64,000 nucleotides of DNA from assembly GCA_965246925.1 (NCBI GenBank), contig OZ251994.1, positions 1-64,000 of the forward strand. The letters run 5' to 3'. The notes beneath the pieces were generated by a model. The model was given only the letters and a program-made list of their open reading frames with translations, had not been told where the DNA came from and did not search any database. This stretch comes from JANPPS01 sp965246925. GTDB lineage: Bacteria > Pseudomonadota > Alphaproteobacteria > Acetobacterales > Acetobacteraceae. Made by a program: the position numbers and the translations under genes. Shown in pieces: positions 1-8,581 of the stretch (the stretch's first letter is position 1; every line of letters begins with the position of its first letter).

Positions 1-490
1 ACCAACCCCGCCCCGCTCACCCCGTGGCTGACGTCGCCGGGCGGCCGGGTGCACGCCGCGAGGGGTCCGGCGGGCGAGCGCATCCTGCTGACCCACGATG
101 TGTGCGGCCGGGTGGTGGTGCGCCGGATCGAGCAGGACGGTTTTCGCGCGAAGGTGTGGACCTATCGCTGGGACGCGTTCGACCGCATGACGGGCTGCAC
201 GAACCCGGACGGCGAGACGTGGCGCTACCAGTATGACCCGTTCGGGCGCCGGGTGGAAAAGCGCTGCCTGAGCGGCGCCCGGCGGACGCAGGCGGTGCTG
301 GGCACACGCTTCGTCTGGGACGGCGATTTGGTGGCCGAAGCCCTGCCGATCACGCGCGACGGCGCGGTAGAGGCGGCGGCGGGCGTCACATGGCATTTCG
401 AGCCGGGCACGTTCCGGCCGGTGGCGCGGGAAGCGGTGGGGACGGGGGTTCATTACGTAGTCAATGACCACCTTGGGACGCCTCGGGAGC
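1..490 (+). repeat. Rhs core direct repeat, copy A (left-truncated)
   Basis: Nearly identical to 1705-2384 and 4308-4988, with scattered single-base differences. The identity stops right after the codons for the DHLGTPREL motif, where the three tips diverge. The copies sit in tandem in the same orientation and are the likely substrate for tip exchange by homologous recombination. Confidence 0.9.
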
Positions 491-1161
491 TAGCTTCGGC
501 AGAGGGAAGAATTTCGTCATCAGTGCGGCAATTGATTTGGGGCGAGACAAACAAAGCTTGGCGTGAGCGCCGTGGGTCATCTTCTAATCTAGCAAGCGAT
601 GCAGCCGAGAAGGCTAAACTTCCCGGTGGTCATATCGAACTCTGTCCGGTTCGGTTTCAGGGACAGTGGCATGACGAAGAAAACGAGACGCACTACAACT
701 GCCTGCGCTATTATGATCCAGTCACGACGCAATTCCTCTCTCCCGATCCTATCGGATTAACCGGTGGCGCCAGCCCACAAGCCTACGTTGCAAATCCAAC
801 CTCGTGGATAGATCCTTTAGGTTTGACCGCTGTGCTTAGGCCTGGTTTCAAGCGCGTGGGACGATGGATGTCAAAGGAAGAACTTCGGCAGATGCAGGAG
901 ACCGGTCGTGTTCAGCAGGGCGCCGGCGGAGTCACCTATGTCGCCGACAGCGGTCCAGGGTCGTTTGGGCGGCAAGCCTCCCCGGGTTCAGTCTATGTTG
1001 AATTCGATGTCCCGAGTAGCAGCCTGATTGCCGGCGGTAAACCAGATTGGTATAGGCTTGTGGGTCCAGACGCCAATGCAGTGACCAGAGCGAAACTTCT
1101 ACAGCAAGGCGGTGAGATGTTGCCCAAATTCGAAAATCTCGATCACCTGCACACGAAGTAA
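1..1161 (+). CDS. Rhs protein C-terminal part with Tre(Tu)-like ADP-ribosyltransferase tip (5' end outside window)
   Basis: The frame is open from base 1, so the start lies upstream. The first ~160 residues are Rhs/YD-repeat core (RYQYDPFGRRVEKR, then NDHLGTPREL). The conserved DPIGLTGG and DPLGLT motifs near residues 250-280 mark the core end. The last ~110 residues are a variable tip with GRWMSKEEL, GGVTYVAD and VYVEFDVP. This resembles polymorphic-toxin ADP-ribosyltransferases of the kind that modify EF-Tu (TreTu); that match is recalled from family knowledge, not searched. Tip and downstream gene are visibly AT-richer than the core. A small gene 4 bases downstream is the likely immunity partner. 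The Rhs assignment is secure; the toxin subfamily is an inference. Confidence 0.85.
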   Translation, partial: TNPAPLTPWLTSPGGRVHAARGPAGERILLTHDVCGRVVVRRIEQDGFRAKVWTYRWDAFDRMTGCTNPDGETWRYQYDPFGRRVEKRCLSGARRTQAVLGTRFVWDGDLVAEALPITRDGAVEAAAGVTWHFEPGTFRPVAREAVGTGVHYVVNDHLGTPRELASAEGRISSSVRQLIWGETNKAWRERRGSSSNLASDAAEKAKLPGGHIELCPVRFQGQWHDEENETHYNCLRYYDPVTTQFLSPDPIGLTGGASPQAYVANPTSWIDPLGLTAVLRPGFKRVGRWMSKEELRQMQETGRVQQGAGGVTYVADSGPGSFGRQASPGSVYVEFDVPSSSLIAGGKPDWYRLVGPDANAVTRAKLLQQGGEMLPKFENLDHLHTK

Positions 1162-1165
1162 TCAT

Positions 1166-1504
1166 ATGAGAATAGAAAATGACGTTATAAGTTTCGCACT
1201 GAACAAAATCAGAGTTATTGAGGCCGAAAGTTTGTCAACGAACTTTTTTCCTGAGGCGGATTTTGGAGATCTTTTCCGAATAAATTTTGAGAAAGGGACA
1301 ATATTGGGAGAATGTGAAATCTGGAGTAAGGGTCTGGAGGGTGAAGGAATGCTTGGCTTCTCACTCTTTGACCCAACAAAATCCGGCCCGGACGCAATCC
1401 TAGAGATGTCATGGAAGAACTGTAATAAACATACGTTTGAAAACATTTTTGAGCAAGAAATGTGGAGAGTCATTCAGTTCATCGAAAAGAGCCCTATCAC
1501 ATAA
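1166..1504 (+). CDS. Candidate immunity protein for the first Rhs tip
   Basis: A 112-residue acidic cytoplasmic protein without signal peptide or membrane segment. The ATG at 1166 was chosen because it lies just behind the Rhs stop at 1161; the earlier in-frame ATG at 1112 is inside the toxin gene. It is AT-richer than the Rhs core, like the toxin tip, which suggests the two were acquired together. I do not recognise the family. The immunity role rests only on position: a small gene directly behind a polymorphic toxin tip. Confidence 0.6.
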   Translation: MRIENDVISFALNKIRVIEAESLSTNFFPEADFGDLFRINFEKGTILGECEIWSKGLEGEGMLGFSLFDPTKSGPDAILEMSWKNCNKHTFENIFEQEMWRVIQFIEKSPIT

Positions 1505-1627
1505 GCATAGAATTTCAAAGCAACCGAGCCTGGCTTAACGGGCAACAAGTGGCCAATCGTTTGACGTGGCCATTAAATTACCGACGGCGAAGGCCGGACC
1601 ACGCGGTATCAGCATGGCGCGTTCCGC

Positions 1628-3121
1628 GTGCTGCAGACCGTCACCGACCCGCGCGGCGGCGTGTTGCGGCTGGCCTATGACTCGGAGGGCCGGCTCGCCC
1701 AGGTGAACGGCCAAGTGACCGAGGCCCGGCACGGCCCGGACCGCCGCACCACGGCCGGCTTGACCCAGCCCGGCGTGCTCGGCACCGCCGAGCGCTACGA
1801 CCAGTTCGGCCTGGAGCGGGAGACGGCGGAGGTCGAGCGGTTCCGCAACGATTTGGCCAAAGACATCGTGGCGTCCGACACCGCCACGGCGCGCACCAAC
1901 CCCGCGCCGCTCACCCCGTGGCTGACGTCCCCGGGCGGCCGGGTGCACGCCGCGAGGGGTCCGGCGGGCGAGCGCATCCTGCTGACCCACGATGTGTGCG
2001 GCCGGGTGGTGGTGCGCCGGATCGAGCAGGACGGTTTTCGCGCGAAGGTGTGGACCTACCGCTGGGACGCGTTCGACCGCATGACGGGCTGCACGAACCC
2101 GGACGGCGAGACGTGGCGCTACCGGTATGACCCGTTCGGCCGCCGGGTGGAAAAGCGCTGCCTGAGCGGCGCCCGGCGGACGCAGGCGGTGCTGGGCACA
2201 CGCTTCGTCTGGGACGGCGATTTGGTGGCCGAAGCCCTGCCGATCACGCGCGACGGCGCGGTGGAGGCGGCGGCCGGCGTCACATGGCATTTCGAGCCGG
2301 GCACGTTCCGGCCGGTGGCGCGGGAGGCGGCGGGGACGGGGGTTCACTATGTGGTGAACGACCACCTGGGAACGCCTCGGGAACTTACTTCCGCCGAAAG
2401 CGACTTAGCCATTTCAGGCCGACAACGGCTTTGGGGTTCAAAGGGAGCCGCCTGGCAAGGCCAAAATCGGCAGTCGTTCTCAAAGACCATCGGCGATCAG
2501 TTTAATCAGAGTTTCACTTTCCATCATGACAGCGACTTACGCCCATTCCGTTTTCAGGGCCAATGGTCCGACGACGAGTCCGGCCTTTTTTACAATCGGT
2601 TTCGGTCGATTGATCCGCTCTCAAGTCAATATGTAAGCCCAGACCCGATTGGTCGTATCGGTGGTAATCGTCTACATGGGTATACTCTTAATACAACATG
2701 CTGGACGGACCCCTTGGGCCTCTCACAATGGCTGAAGGGGCAACGCTTCCGTGGAGATCAACGCTCCCCATCCGAGATTTTTGAATCCGGTTTCGATCCC
2801 AAAGGAAGTAACTTAGATCTGAGAGATCACGTGATTGGAAAAGACGGTTCGGGTTACGTTTCGACAACAACAGAGCTAGACGTAGCCAGGGGTCCGCAGT
2901 TTTCCGGCACAGGCAAATACGTATATGAAATCGATCCTCGGGTTGGCGGAAAACCGATTGATTATCAAAAATTGGGACCAAGCTATCGAGACCTCTTTGC
3001 ACACGAAATGGAGATACCGGTTCCCGGCGGTATACGGAATACTGATGTTATCGGAGCCAGACAGGTTCAGTCAGACGGTGCCCTCGGTCCGACGATCCCA
3101 AATCCCAATTATCAAAGGTAA
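1628..3121 (+). CDS. Displaced Rhs fragment with pertussis-S1/Scabin-like ADP-ribosyltransferase tip
   Basis: The 497-codon frame opens at a GTG inside Rhs sequence. The N-terminus (PAAR, most YD repeats) is missing, and an internal deletion joins a 5' core piece to the repeat at about 1700-1712. Core motifs are RYRYDPFGRRVEKR and NDHLGTPREL. The tip after DPLGLS (last ~135 residues) starts FRGDQRSPSEIFESGF, continues GSGYVSTTTE and YVYEIDP, and ends HEMEIPVPGGI. This is the Arg / Ser-Thr-Thr / Glu layout of pertussis-toxin S1 and Scabin-like mono-ADP-ribosyltransferases. No start signal is apparent, so it is probably a silent orphan tip that becomes active only after recombination into the full Rhs gene. 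Confidence 0.8.
   Translation: MLQTVTDPRGGVLRLAYDSEGRLAQVNGQVTEARHGPDRRTTAGLTQPGVLGTAERYDQFGLERETAEVERFRNDLAKDIVASDTATARTNPAPLTPWLTSPGGRVHAARGPAGERILLTHDVCGRVVVRRIEQDGFRAKVWTYRWDAFDRMTGCTNPDGETWRYRYDPFGRRVEKRCLSGARRTQAVLGTRFVWDGDLVAEALPITRDGAVEAAAGVTWHFEPGTFRPVAREAAGTGVHYVVNDHLGTPRELTSAESDLAISGRQRLWGSKGAAWQGQNRQSFSKTIGDQFNQSFTFHHDSDLRPFRFQGQWSDDESGLFYNRFRSIDPLSSQYVSPDPIGRIGGNRLHGYTLNTTCWTDPLGLSQWLKGQRFRGDQRSPSEIFESGFDPKGSNLDLRDHVIGKDGSGYVSTTTELDVARGPQFSGTGKYVYEIDPRVGGKPIDYQKLGPSYRDLFAHEMEIPVPGGIRNTDVIGARQVQSDGALGPTIPNPNYQR
1705..2384 (+). repeat. Rhs core direct repeat, copy B
   Basis: Close copy of 4308-4988 (offset about 2603) and, in its second part, of 1-490. It begins at the junction aacggcca, a short sequence shared with the flanking Rhs piece, and stops after the DHLGTPREL codons. 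Confidence 0.9.
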
Positions 3122-3125
3122 CAAT

Positions 3126-3557
3126 ATGCCTCATTCTAACTTCTCTCTCAGTGTCATAAAAAATAACAGCTTGATTGTTGCTGAAGCAATTGTGAACAGA
3201 GAAAAGATGTTGCTCAGGATTTTATTGGATACAGAAGATTATACAGAAACAGCAACTACGCACAATCTATTCTGGAGCGCATTCAACAGGATTCGTAGGC
3301 GGATGGACCCAAGTCTATTGTTTCTATGTAATGGAGCCCGGAAGTTTGTTTATCTCTCTCCCATGCTTAGAGATAGTGAGATGGGATTGGTGGTTTATGC
3401 AAAACAATCTGAGGTTCCAAGTGGGATCAAAAGCATGTTCTTTATCTTCGACGAGGCACCACAGAAAGAAGTCTGTACCGTTTCCGAACAAAAAGCTTAC
3501 CGGCGTCAACTCTTTCCCGACGTGCCGGATGAAGTCTGGGACATGCTTGTAGATTAG
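3126..3557 (+). CDS. Candidate immunity protein for the second Rhs tip
   Basis: A 143-residue protein starting at the ATG 4 bases after the Rhs stop. The frame is open further upstream but only inside the toxin. It is soluble, with no signal peptide, and AT-richer than the Rhs core. The C-terminus reads LFPDVPDEVWDMLVD. The family is not recognised. Position directly behind an ADP-ribosyltransferase tip makes an immunity role likely. Confidence 0.55.
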   Translation: MPHSNFSLSVIKNNSLIVAEAIVNREKMLLRILLDTEDYTETATTHNLFWSAFNRIRRRMDPSLLFLCNGARKFVYLSPMLRDSEMGLVVYAKQSEVPSGIKSMFFIFDEAPQKEVCTVSEQKAYRRQLFPDVPDEVWDMLVD

Positions 3558-3762
3558 TCATTCGGTCGCGAGGCGACAATGAACTCATACAATGGCGAGC
3601 GGCTGGTTTCCCAAAACGCACGGCCAACTCGGCAGAACGCTTTCAGAGGCGCCGATGCCTACGATGAGACGCGCTTTGAACCAGGTTAGGACGTGGCGTG
3701 TTCGAGAGCGAACTGCGCTACGATCGAATTACCGACATTAGCGCAGCTCCGGACAGTCATCG

Positions 3763-5616
3763 GTGGGCCGGGTCACGGTGGAGACGCAGGATGCCCGCCG
3801 CATCGCCAGCACCTTCGACGCCTGCGGCCGCCGGACCGAGCGCGCGATCGGCACCGCGCCGGGCTGGACCGGCACGGGCGGGCGGCTCCCGGCATTCACC
3901 GGCCTGACGCAAGCCGACATCCAGGCCGGGCGCATCCTCACTCCGCCGCAGACCGAGCCGCCGCAGGTCCGGCCGCCGGACACCGTGACCCGGTATGCTT
4001 ACGACGCCAGAGGCCAGCTCACGACGCTGTCGCTCGGTGTGGAGGGCACGGGCCCGGCGGCGGACCGGCTGCGCCTGACCCACGACGCGCTCGGCCGCGA
4101 GACCAGCCGCGAGAATGGGCGCGGCTTTGCGCTGTATCAGCGGCACGACGCCGTCGGTCAGCTCGTGCAGCAGCGCGTCACCGCCCGGGCTGAGACCGCG
4201 CACGGCCGCATCACCGGCTATGACCGGCATTACCGCTACGACCGCGCCCACGCTCCGGTCGAGATCAGCGACGATTTGTGGGGCACGACCAGCTACCAAT
4301 ACGACCCGAACGGCCAGGTGACCGAGGCCCGGCACGGCCCGGACCGCCGCACCACGGCCGGCTTGACCCAGCCCGGCGTGCTCGGCACCGCCGAGCGCTA
4401 CGACCAGTTCGGCCTGGAGCAGGAGACGGCGGAGGTCGAGCGGTTCCGCAACGATTTGGCCAAAGACATCGTGGCGTCCGACACCGCCACGGCGCGCACC
4501 AACCCCGCCCCGCTCACCCCGTGGCTGACGTCGCCGGGCGGCCGGGTGCACGCCGCGAGGGGTCCGGCGGGCGAGCGCATCCTGCTGACCCACGATGTGT
4601 GCGGCCGGGTGGTGGTGCGCCGGATCGAGCAGGACGGTTTTCGCGCGAAGGTCTGGACCTATTGCTGGGACGCGTTCGACCGCATGACGGGCTGCACGAA
4701 CCCGGACGGCGAGACGTGGCGCTACCAGTATGACCCGTTCGGGCGCCGGGTGGAAAAGCGCTGCCTGAGCGGCGCCCGGCGGACGCAGGCGGTGCTGGGC
4801 ACACGCTTCGTCTGGGACGGCGATTTGGTGGCCGAAGCCCTGCCGATCACGCGCGGCGGCGCGGTAGAGGCGGCGGCGGGCGTCACCTGGCATTTCGAGC
4901 CGGGCACGTTCCGGCCGATGGCTCGGGAGGCGGTGGGGACGGGGGTCCATTATGTGGTCAATGACCACCTTGGGACGCCTCGGGAGCTGTCAGCGACAAC
5001 GGGCGAGCTTGATTGGTCGTCGCGTCAACGCTTGTGGGGTGAGGTCAGCGATAGGTGGCGTGAACGCCGCCATCCATCTCGCCAAGTGGCGAATTGCATT
5101 GATGGCCGGTTTGATGGCGCAGATGAACTTGATGATGTCTGCCCGTTTCGCTTCCAGGGTCAATGGGCGGATGCGGAGAATGAACTCTGTTATAACCGTT
5201 TTCGGCTGTATGACCCTGCTCTAGCCCAATATTATTCTCCAGACCCAGTTGGATTGGTAGGAGGTTTGAGGCCTCAAGGATATGTCGAAAATCCGACTAC
5301 GTTTATCGATCCGTTCGGCTTGGACAAAATTCATGCTGGCCGACAGGCGAAACACGATCGAGCGGGAAGGGCTTACATCCCGGGGCGTAGCTACCTCAAC
5401 GGAAGTACGGACCCTCAGGCTCTGTTGGATGGCGTTCGAGACGGAACTTACCCCCAAATTGGTACAGGCCAACGCGGAGTGCCGATTTATGACTTTGGAA
5501 AGCCTATTGGAAGTGACGGCCGCTCCGGCCTCGAGACACAATATGGCGCCGTCCATTCAAGCGGGACAGGATCTCATGTTGTACCTGTTCTGCGTAACAA
5601 CAAAGGCTCTTCATGA
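3763..5616 (+). CDS. Displaced Rhs fragment with Ntox50-type toxin tip
   Basis: A 617-codon frame opens at a GTG where Rhs homology begins abruptly (about 3761), so the 5' part of the gene is missing. It holds several YD repeats (YAYDARGQL, YQYDPNGQV) and the DHLGTPREL motif. The core ends at DPFGLD. The last ~95 residues contain AYIPGRSYLNGS, DPQALLDGV, PIYDFGKPIG and, near the end, HSSGTGSHVVPVL. This matches the Ntox50 polymorphic-toxin layout (predicted nuclease: GRSY, DFG.PIG, then a His-containing IHYS.tG.HIVP-like end). The assignment is from recalled family pattern. Like the preceding cassette, it is probably a silent tip. Confidence 0.8.
   Translation: MGRVTVETQDARRIASTFDACGRRTERAIGTAPGWTGTGGRLPAFTGLTQADIQAGRILTPPQTEPPQVRPPDTVTRYAYDARGQLTTLSLGVEGTGPAADRLRLTHDALGRETSRENGRGFALYQRHDAVGQLVQQRVTARAETAHGRITGYDRHYRYDRAHAPVEISDDLWGTTSYQYDPNGQVTEARHGPDRRTTAGLTQPGVLGTAERYDQFGLEQETAEVERFRNDLAKDIVASDTATARTNPAPLTPWLTSPGGRVHAARGPAGERILLTHDVCGRVVVRRIEQDGFRAKVWTYCWDAFDRMTGCTNPDGETWRYQYDPFGRRVEKRCLSGARRTQAVLGTRFVWDGDLVAEALPITRGGAVEAAAGVTWHFEPGTFRPMAREAVGTGVHYVVNDHLGTPRELSATTGELDWSSRQRLWGEVSDRWRERRHPSRQVANCIDGRFDGADELDDVCPFRFQGQWADAENELCYNRFRLYDPALAQYYSPDPVGLVGGLRPQGYVENPTTFIDPFGLDKIHAGRQAKHDRAGRAYIPGRSYLNGSTDPQALLDGVRDGTYPQIGTGQRGVPIYDFGKPIGSDGRSGLETQYGAVHSSGTGSHVVPVLRNNKGSS
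3772..4257 (+). repeat. Rhs YD-repeat segment, intact copy (other copy 6202-6690)
   Basis: The stretch starting around the codons for VTVETQDARRIAST matches 6202-6690 at nearly every base. The second copy carries the inactivating changes. Both are in the same orientation, about 2.43 kb apart. Confidence 0.8.
4308..4988 (+). repeat. Rhs core direct repeat, copy C
   Basis: Third copy of the core repeat; see 1-490 and 1705-2384. Differences between copies are single substitutions. Divergence is complete immediately after the DHLGTPREL codons. Confidence 0.9.
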
Positions 5617-5631
5617 TCGTCAGAACTCAAG

Positions 5632-5940
5632 ATGAATAAGGATATACCGGACTGGCTTTGGAGGGCCATTGGACGAGGGCTGATAGGTGAGATCTATCCT
5701 AATATTAGAGCAATATCAGCTTCCTTATCAATGAATGGTGAATTCAATACAGTGTATTATCTTGATCGCCCGCCTACGCAAGATGATTTAGAAAACATCT
5801 CTGTCATAGAATTTAACATATCAAACGAAGTTGGCGATTCGATTTCGTTAACAGGAACGCATCGCTGTGTGTATACAGAAGACTCATTCCAAAATATCAT
5901 AACTGATGGAATTTTCGTTTACGCTCGTCGCGAGGACTGA
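5632..5940 (+). CDS. Candidate immunity protein for the Ntox50-type tip
   Basis: A 102-residue acidic protein starting 15 bases after the Rhs stop. Visible stretches are GEIYPNIRAISASL, YYLDRPPTQDDLENIS and a C-terminal FVYARRED. It resembles a widespread family of small proteins (LLGEV.PNIRAVS..., DR.PTEED.E.IS) often found beside polymorphic or contact-dependent toxins, but I cannot name it with certainty. Low GC compared with the Rhs core supports acquisition together with the toxin tip. Confidence 0.6.
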   Translation: MNKDIPDWLWRAIGRGLIGEIYPNIRAISASLSMNGEFNTVYYLDRPPTQDDLENISVIEFNISNEVGDSISLTGTHRCVYTEDSFQNIITDGIFVYARRED

Positions 5941-5973
5941 TTTAGAGAGCTAGCCGGGTAGGTCGCCGCTGGC

Positions 5974-6715
5974 GAAGGCAGGACCACGCGGTATCAGCAT
6001 GGCGCGTTCGGCGCGCTGTAGACCGTCACCGACCCGCGCGGCGGCGTGTTGCGCCTGTCTTATGACAGCGAGGGCCGGCTCACGCAGGTCATCAACGCCA
6101 ACGGCATCGCCTACACCTACAGCGAGACGCCGACAGGCGGGTGGTGGCCGAGACCGATTTCGACGGCCGGCGCCTCGGTTTCGAGCGGGATGCGGTGGGC
6201 CGGGTCACTGTGAAGACGTAGGATGCCCGCCGCATCGCCAGCACCTTCGACGCCTGCGGCCGCCGAACCGAGCGCGCGATCGGCACCGCGCCGGGCTGGA
6301 CCGGCACGGGCGGGCGGCTTCCGACATTCACCGGCCTCACGCAAGCCGACATCCAAGCCGGCCGCATTCTCACTCCGCCGCAGACCGAGCCGCCGCCAGT
6401 CCCGCCCCCCGACACCGTCACGCACTACGCCTACGACGCCAGAGGCCAGCTCACGACGCTGTCGCTCGGTGTGGAGGGCACGGGCGCGGCGGCGGACCGG
6501 CTGCGCCTGACCCACGACGCGCTCGGCCGCGAGACCAGCCGCGAGAATGGGCGCGGCTTTGCGTTGTATCAGCTTCACGACGCCGTCGGTCAGCTCGTGC
6601 AGCAGCGCGTCACCGCTCGGGTCGAGACCGCGCACGGCCGCATCCCGGCTATGACCGGCATTATCGCTACGACCGCGCCCATGCTCCCGCGGCGCCGCCC
6701 GAGTTCTACCGGGTC
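5974..6715 (+). pseudogene. Decayed Rhs core fragment
   Basis: Homologous to the pieces at 1588-1703 and 3772-4257 but broken. Where copy B has CTG CAG ACC (1631) this copy has CTG TAG ACC. Where cassette three has ACG CAG GAT this copy has ACG TAG GAT (about 6215). There are also frame changes in between. It ends without a core end or toxin tip, about 25 bases before the convergent sdaA stop. No immunity gene follows. It is the only content of the 800-base stretch between 5941 and 6740. Confidence 0.85.
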
Positions 6716-6740
6716 GTAGGCATGCTGTTCGTACCTGGCT

Positions 6741-8078
6741 TCAGCACTCCGTCACGTTCACCGCCAGCCCGCCCTTCGACGTTTCCTTATACTTGGACTG
6801 CATGTCCGCCCCGGTCTGGCGCATCGTCTCGATCACCTGGTCCAGCGACACGTAGTGCGTGCCGTCACCGCTCAGCGCCAGCGAGGCCGCGGCGATGGCC
6901 TTGTTGGCGCCGAAGGCGTTGCGCTCGATACACGGGATCTGCACCAGGCCGCCGATCGGGTCGCAGGTCATGCCGAGGTGGTGCTCCATCGCGATCTCCG
7001 CCGCGTTCTCCACCTGCGCTACGCTGCCACCCAGCACCGCCGCGAACCCCGCCGCGGCCATCGAGGCGGCCGAGCCCACCTCCCCCTGGCACCCGGCCTC
7101 GGCCCCGGAGATGGAAGCGTTGCGCTTGATCAGGTGGCCGATCGCCGCGGCCGTCAGCAGGAAGACCCGCGCCTCCTCATATCCCGTGCCGGGATAGAAC
7201 TGGTGGTGGTAGCGCAGCACCGCGGGGATGATGCCGGCGGCACCGTTGGTGGGCGCCGTAACCACACGCCCGCCCGCCGCGTTCTCCTCGTTCACCGCGA
7301 TCGCGTAGGCGGACACCCAGTCCATCACCGCGTGCGGAACGGCCGAATTTCGCGCCAGCAGCCGCAGCATCAGCCCCTTGGCCCGCCGCTGCACGCGGAG
7401 CCGCCCCGGCAACGGCCCGTCCAGCGCCAGGCCGCGGTCCATGCACGCGAACATCGCGTCCCGAATCGCGTCGAGCCCCGCCTCGATCTCGCTTTCAGTC
7501 CGGTTCACCCGCTCGTTGGCGCGCTGCACCTCCGCGATCGACAGGCCGGTCTCGGCACACACCGCCAGCAACCCGGCGGCCGTCGTGAACGGGTAAGCCA
7601 CCCCGGAAACGGCGCTGCTTACCGGCACGCCCTCCTGCACCACGAACCCGCCGCCCACCGAGTAGAACACGGCCTCGGTCAGCATCGCACCATCCGGCGC
7701 ATAGGCGCGAAACCGCATGCCATTGGAGTGGCCGGGCAGCACCGTCTCGTAATTGAATAGCAGGTCGGTAGCGGGGTCGAAAGCGACCGGTCCGCACGGC
7801 GCGTGGAACGCCCTGGCCTTCGCAAGTCCATCCACAAGCTGCCCGGTCAGGCTGGGGTCGGTGGTCGCCGGGTCCTCACCCAGCAGGCCCAGCCCGATCG
7901 CGACGTCGGACCCATGGCCCTTGCCGGTCCAGGCGAGCGAGCCGAACAGCTCGGCGGTCACGCGCAGGGTGCCGGGCGGCAGCGCGTCCCGGAACCGCTT
8001 GGCCGCCACCATCGGCCCCACCGTATGGGACGATGACGGGCCGATGCCGATCTTGAACAGCTCGAAGACGCTGGTCAT
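6741..8078 (-). CDS. sdaA: L-serine ammonia-lyase (serine deaminase), iron-sulfur type
   Basis: A 445-residue protein, normal length for single-chain bacterial SdaA. It deaminates L-serine to pyruvate and ammonia using a [4Fe-4S] cluster. Residues 1-15 carry MTSVFELFKIGIGPSSSH, the family N-terminal signature. Later come GAEAGCQGEVGSA and MTCDPIGGLVQIPC, which supply the cluster cysteines. The start at 8078 overlaps the soxG stop as ATGA; the longer upstream frame is a soxG shadow. As the last gene of soxBDAG-sdaA it removes serine made from glycine at the end of betaine breakdown, as in Pseudomonas glycine-betaine clusters. Confidence 0.95.
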   Translation of the reverse strand: MTSVFELFKIGIGPSSSHTVGPMVAAKRFRDALPPGTLRVTAELFGSLAWTGKGHGSDVAIGLGLLGEDPATTDPSLTGQLVDGLAKARAFHAPCGPVAFDPATDLLFNYETVLPGHSNGMRFRAYAPDGAMLTEAVFYSVGGGFVVQEGVPVSSAVSGVAYPFTTAAGLLAVCAETGLSIAEVQRANERVNRTESEIEAGLDAIRDAMFACMDRGLALDGPLPGRLRVQRRAKGLMLRLLARNSAVPHAVMDWVSAYAIAVNEENAAGGRVVTAPTNGAAGIIPAVLRYHHQFYPGTGYEEARVFLLTAAAIGHLIKRNASISGAEAGCQGEVGSAASMAAAGFAAVLGGSVAQVENAAEIAMEHHLGMTCDPIGGLVQIPCIERNAFGANKAIAAASLALSGDGTHYVSLDQVIETMRQTGADMQSKYKETSKGGLAVNVTEC

Positions 8079-8581
8079 CGCATGACGCGGCCCGCCTCCA
8101 GCAACAGCGCCCGGACGTAGGCTTCGAACGAGCGCCAGACCTCCAGGTGCCAGCCGGCCTCCGTCCGCCACAGCACGATCTCGGCCTTCCCCAGCACCGT
8201 CCGCGTGCACATGCCGGGCGGGAACGTGGAGGGATGCAGATCGAGCGGACAGCCGGCCGCCAGCATGTCGGGGCCGCCGGGCCCGTCCAGCAACAGGCCG
8301 GTCTGGCGATGCGACACGTCCACCACCGCCGCACCCGGCACCTCCGGCAGCGAGACCGGCTCGGGCGACAGCAGCAGCCACTCATCGGGGCCGAGCCACA
8401 GCACGCTTCGCCCGCCGGATGCGATCGACCGGCACGGCACCACCGGCACCGCCATGCCCAGCGCCGCCCCCACCGCGGCCCCCAGGGCCACCGGGTCCCC
8501 GCGCAGCAGCAGCCTGTGCAACCGCGGCGCCGGGCGCACCGCATCCGCGTCCGCCCATACTTGCGTCAAGGTATCAGGCAT
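8075..8581 (-). CDS. soxG: Sarcosine oxidase gamma subunit
   Basis: A 168-residue small subunit of heterotetrameric sarcosine oxidase, which oxidatively demethylates sarcosine to glycine with tetrahydrofolate as C1 acceptor. The family is poorly conserved in sequence. Visible features are LWLGPDEWLLLSPE and VDVSHRQTGLLLDGP followed by CPLDLHPSTFPPGMCTRT, typical of SoxG. It overlaps soxA by 8 bases and sdaA by 4, so it is translationally coupled in the soxBDAG order. Confidence 0.9.
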   Translation of the reverse strand: MPDTLTQVWADADAVRPAPRLHRLLLRGDPVALGAAVGAALGMAVPVVPCRSIASGGRSVLWLGPDEWLLLSPEPVSLPEVPGAAVVDVSHRQTGLLLDGPGGPDMLAAGCPLDLHPSTFPPGMCTRTVLGKAEIVLWRTEAGWHLEVWRSFEAYVRALLLEAGRVMR

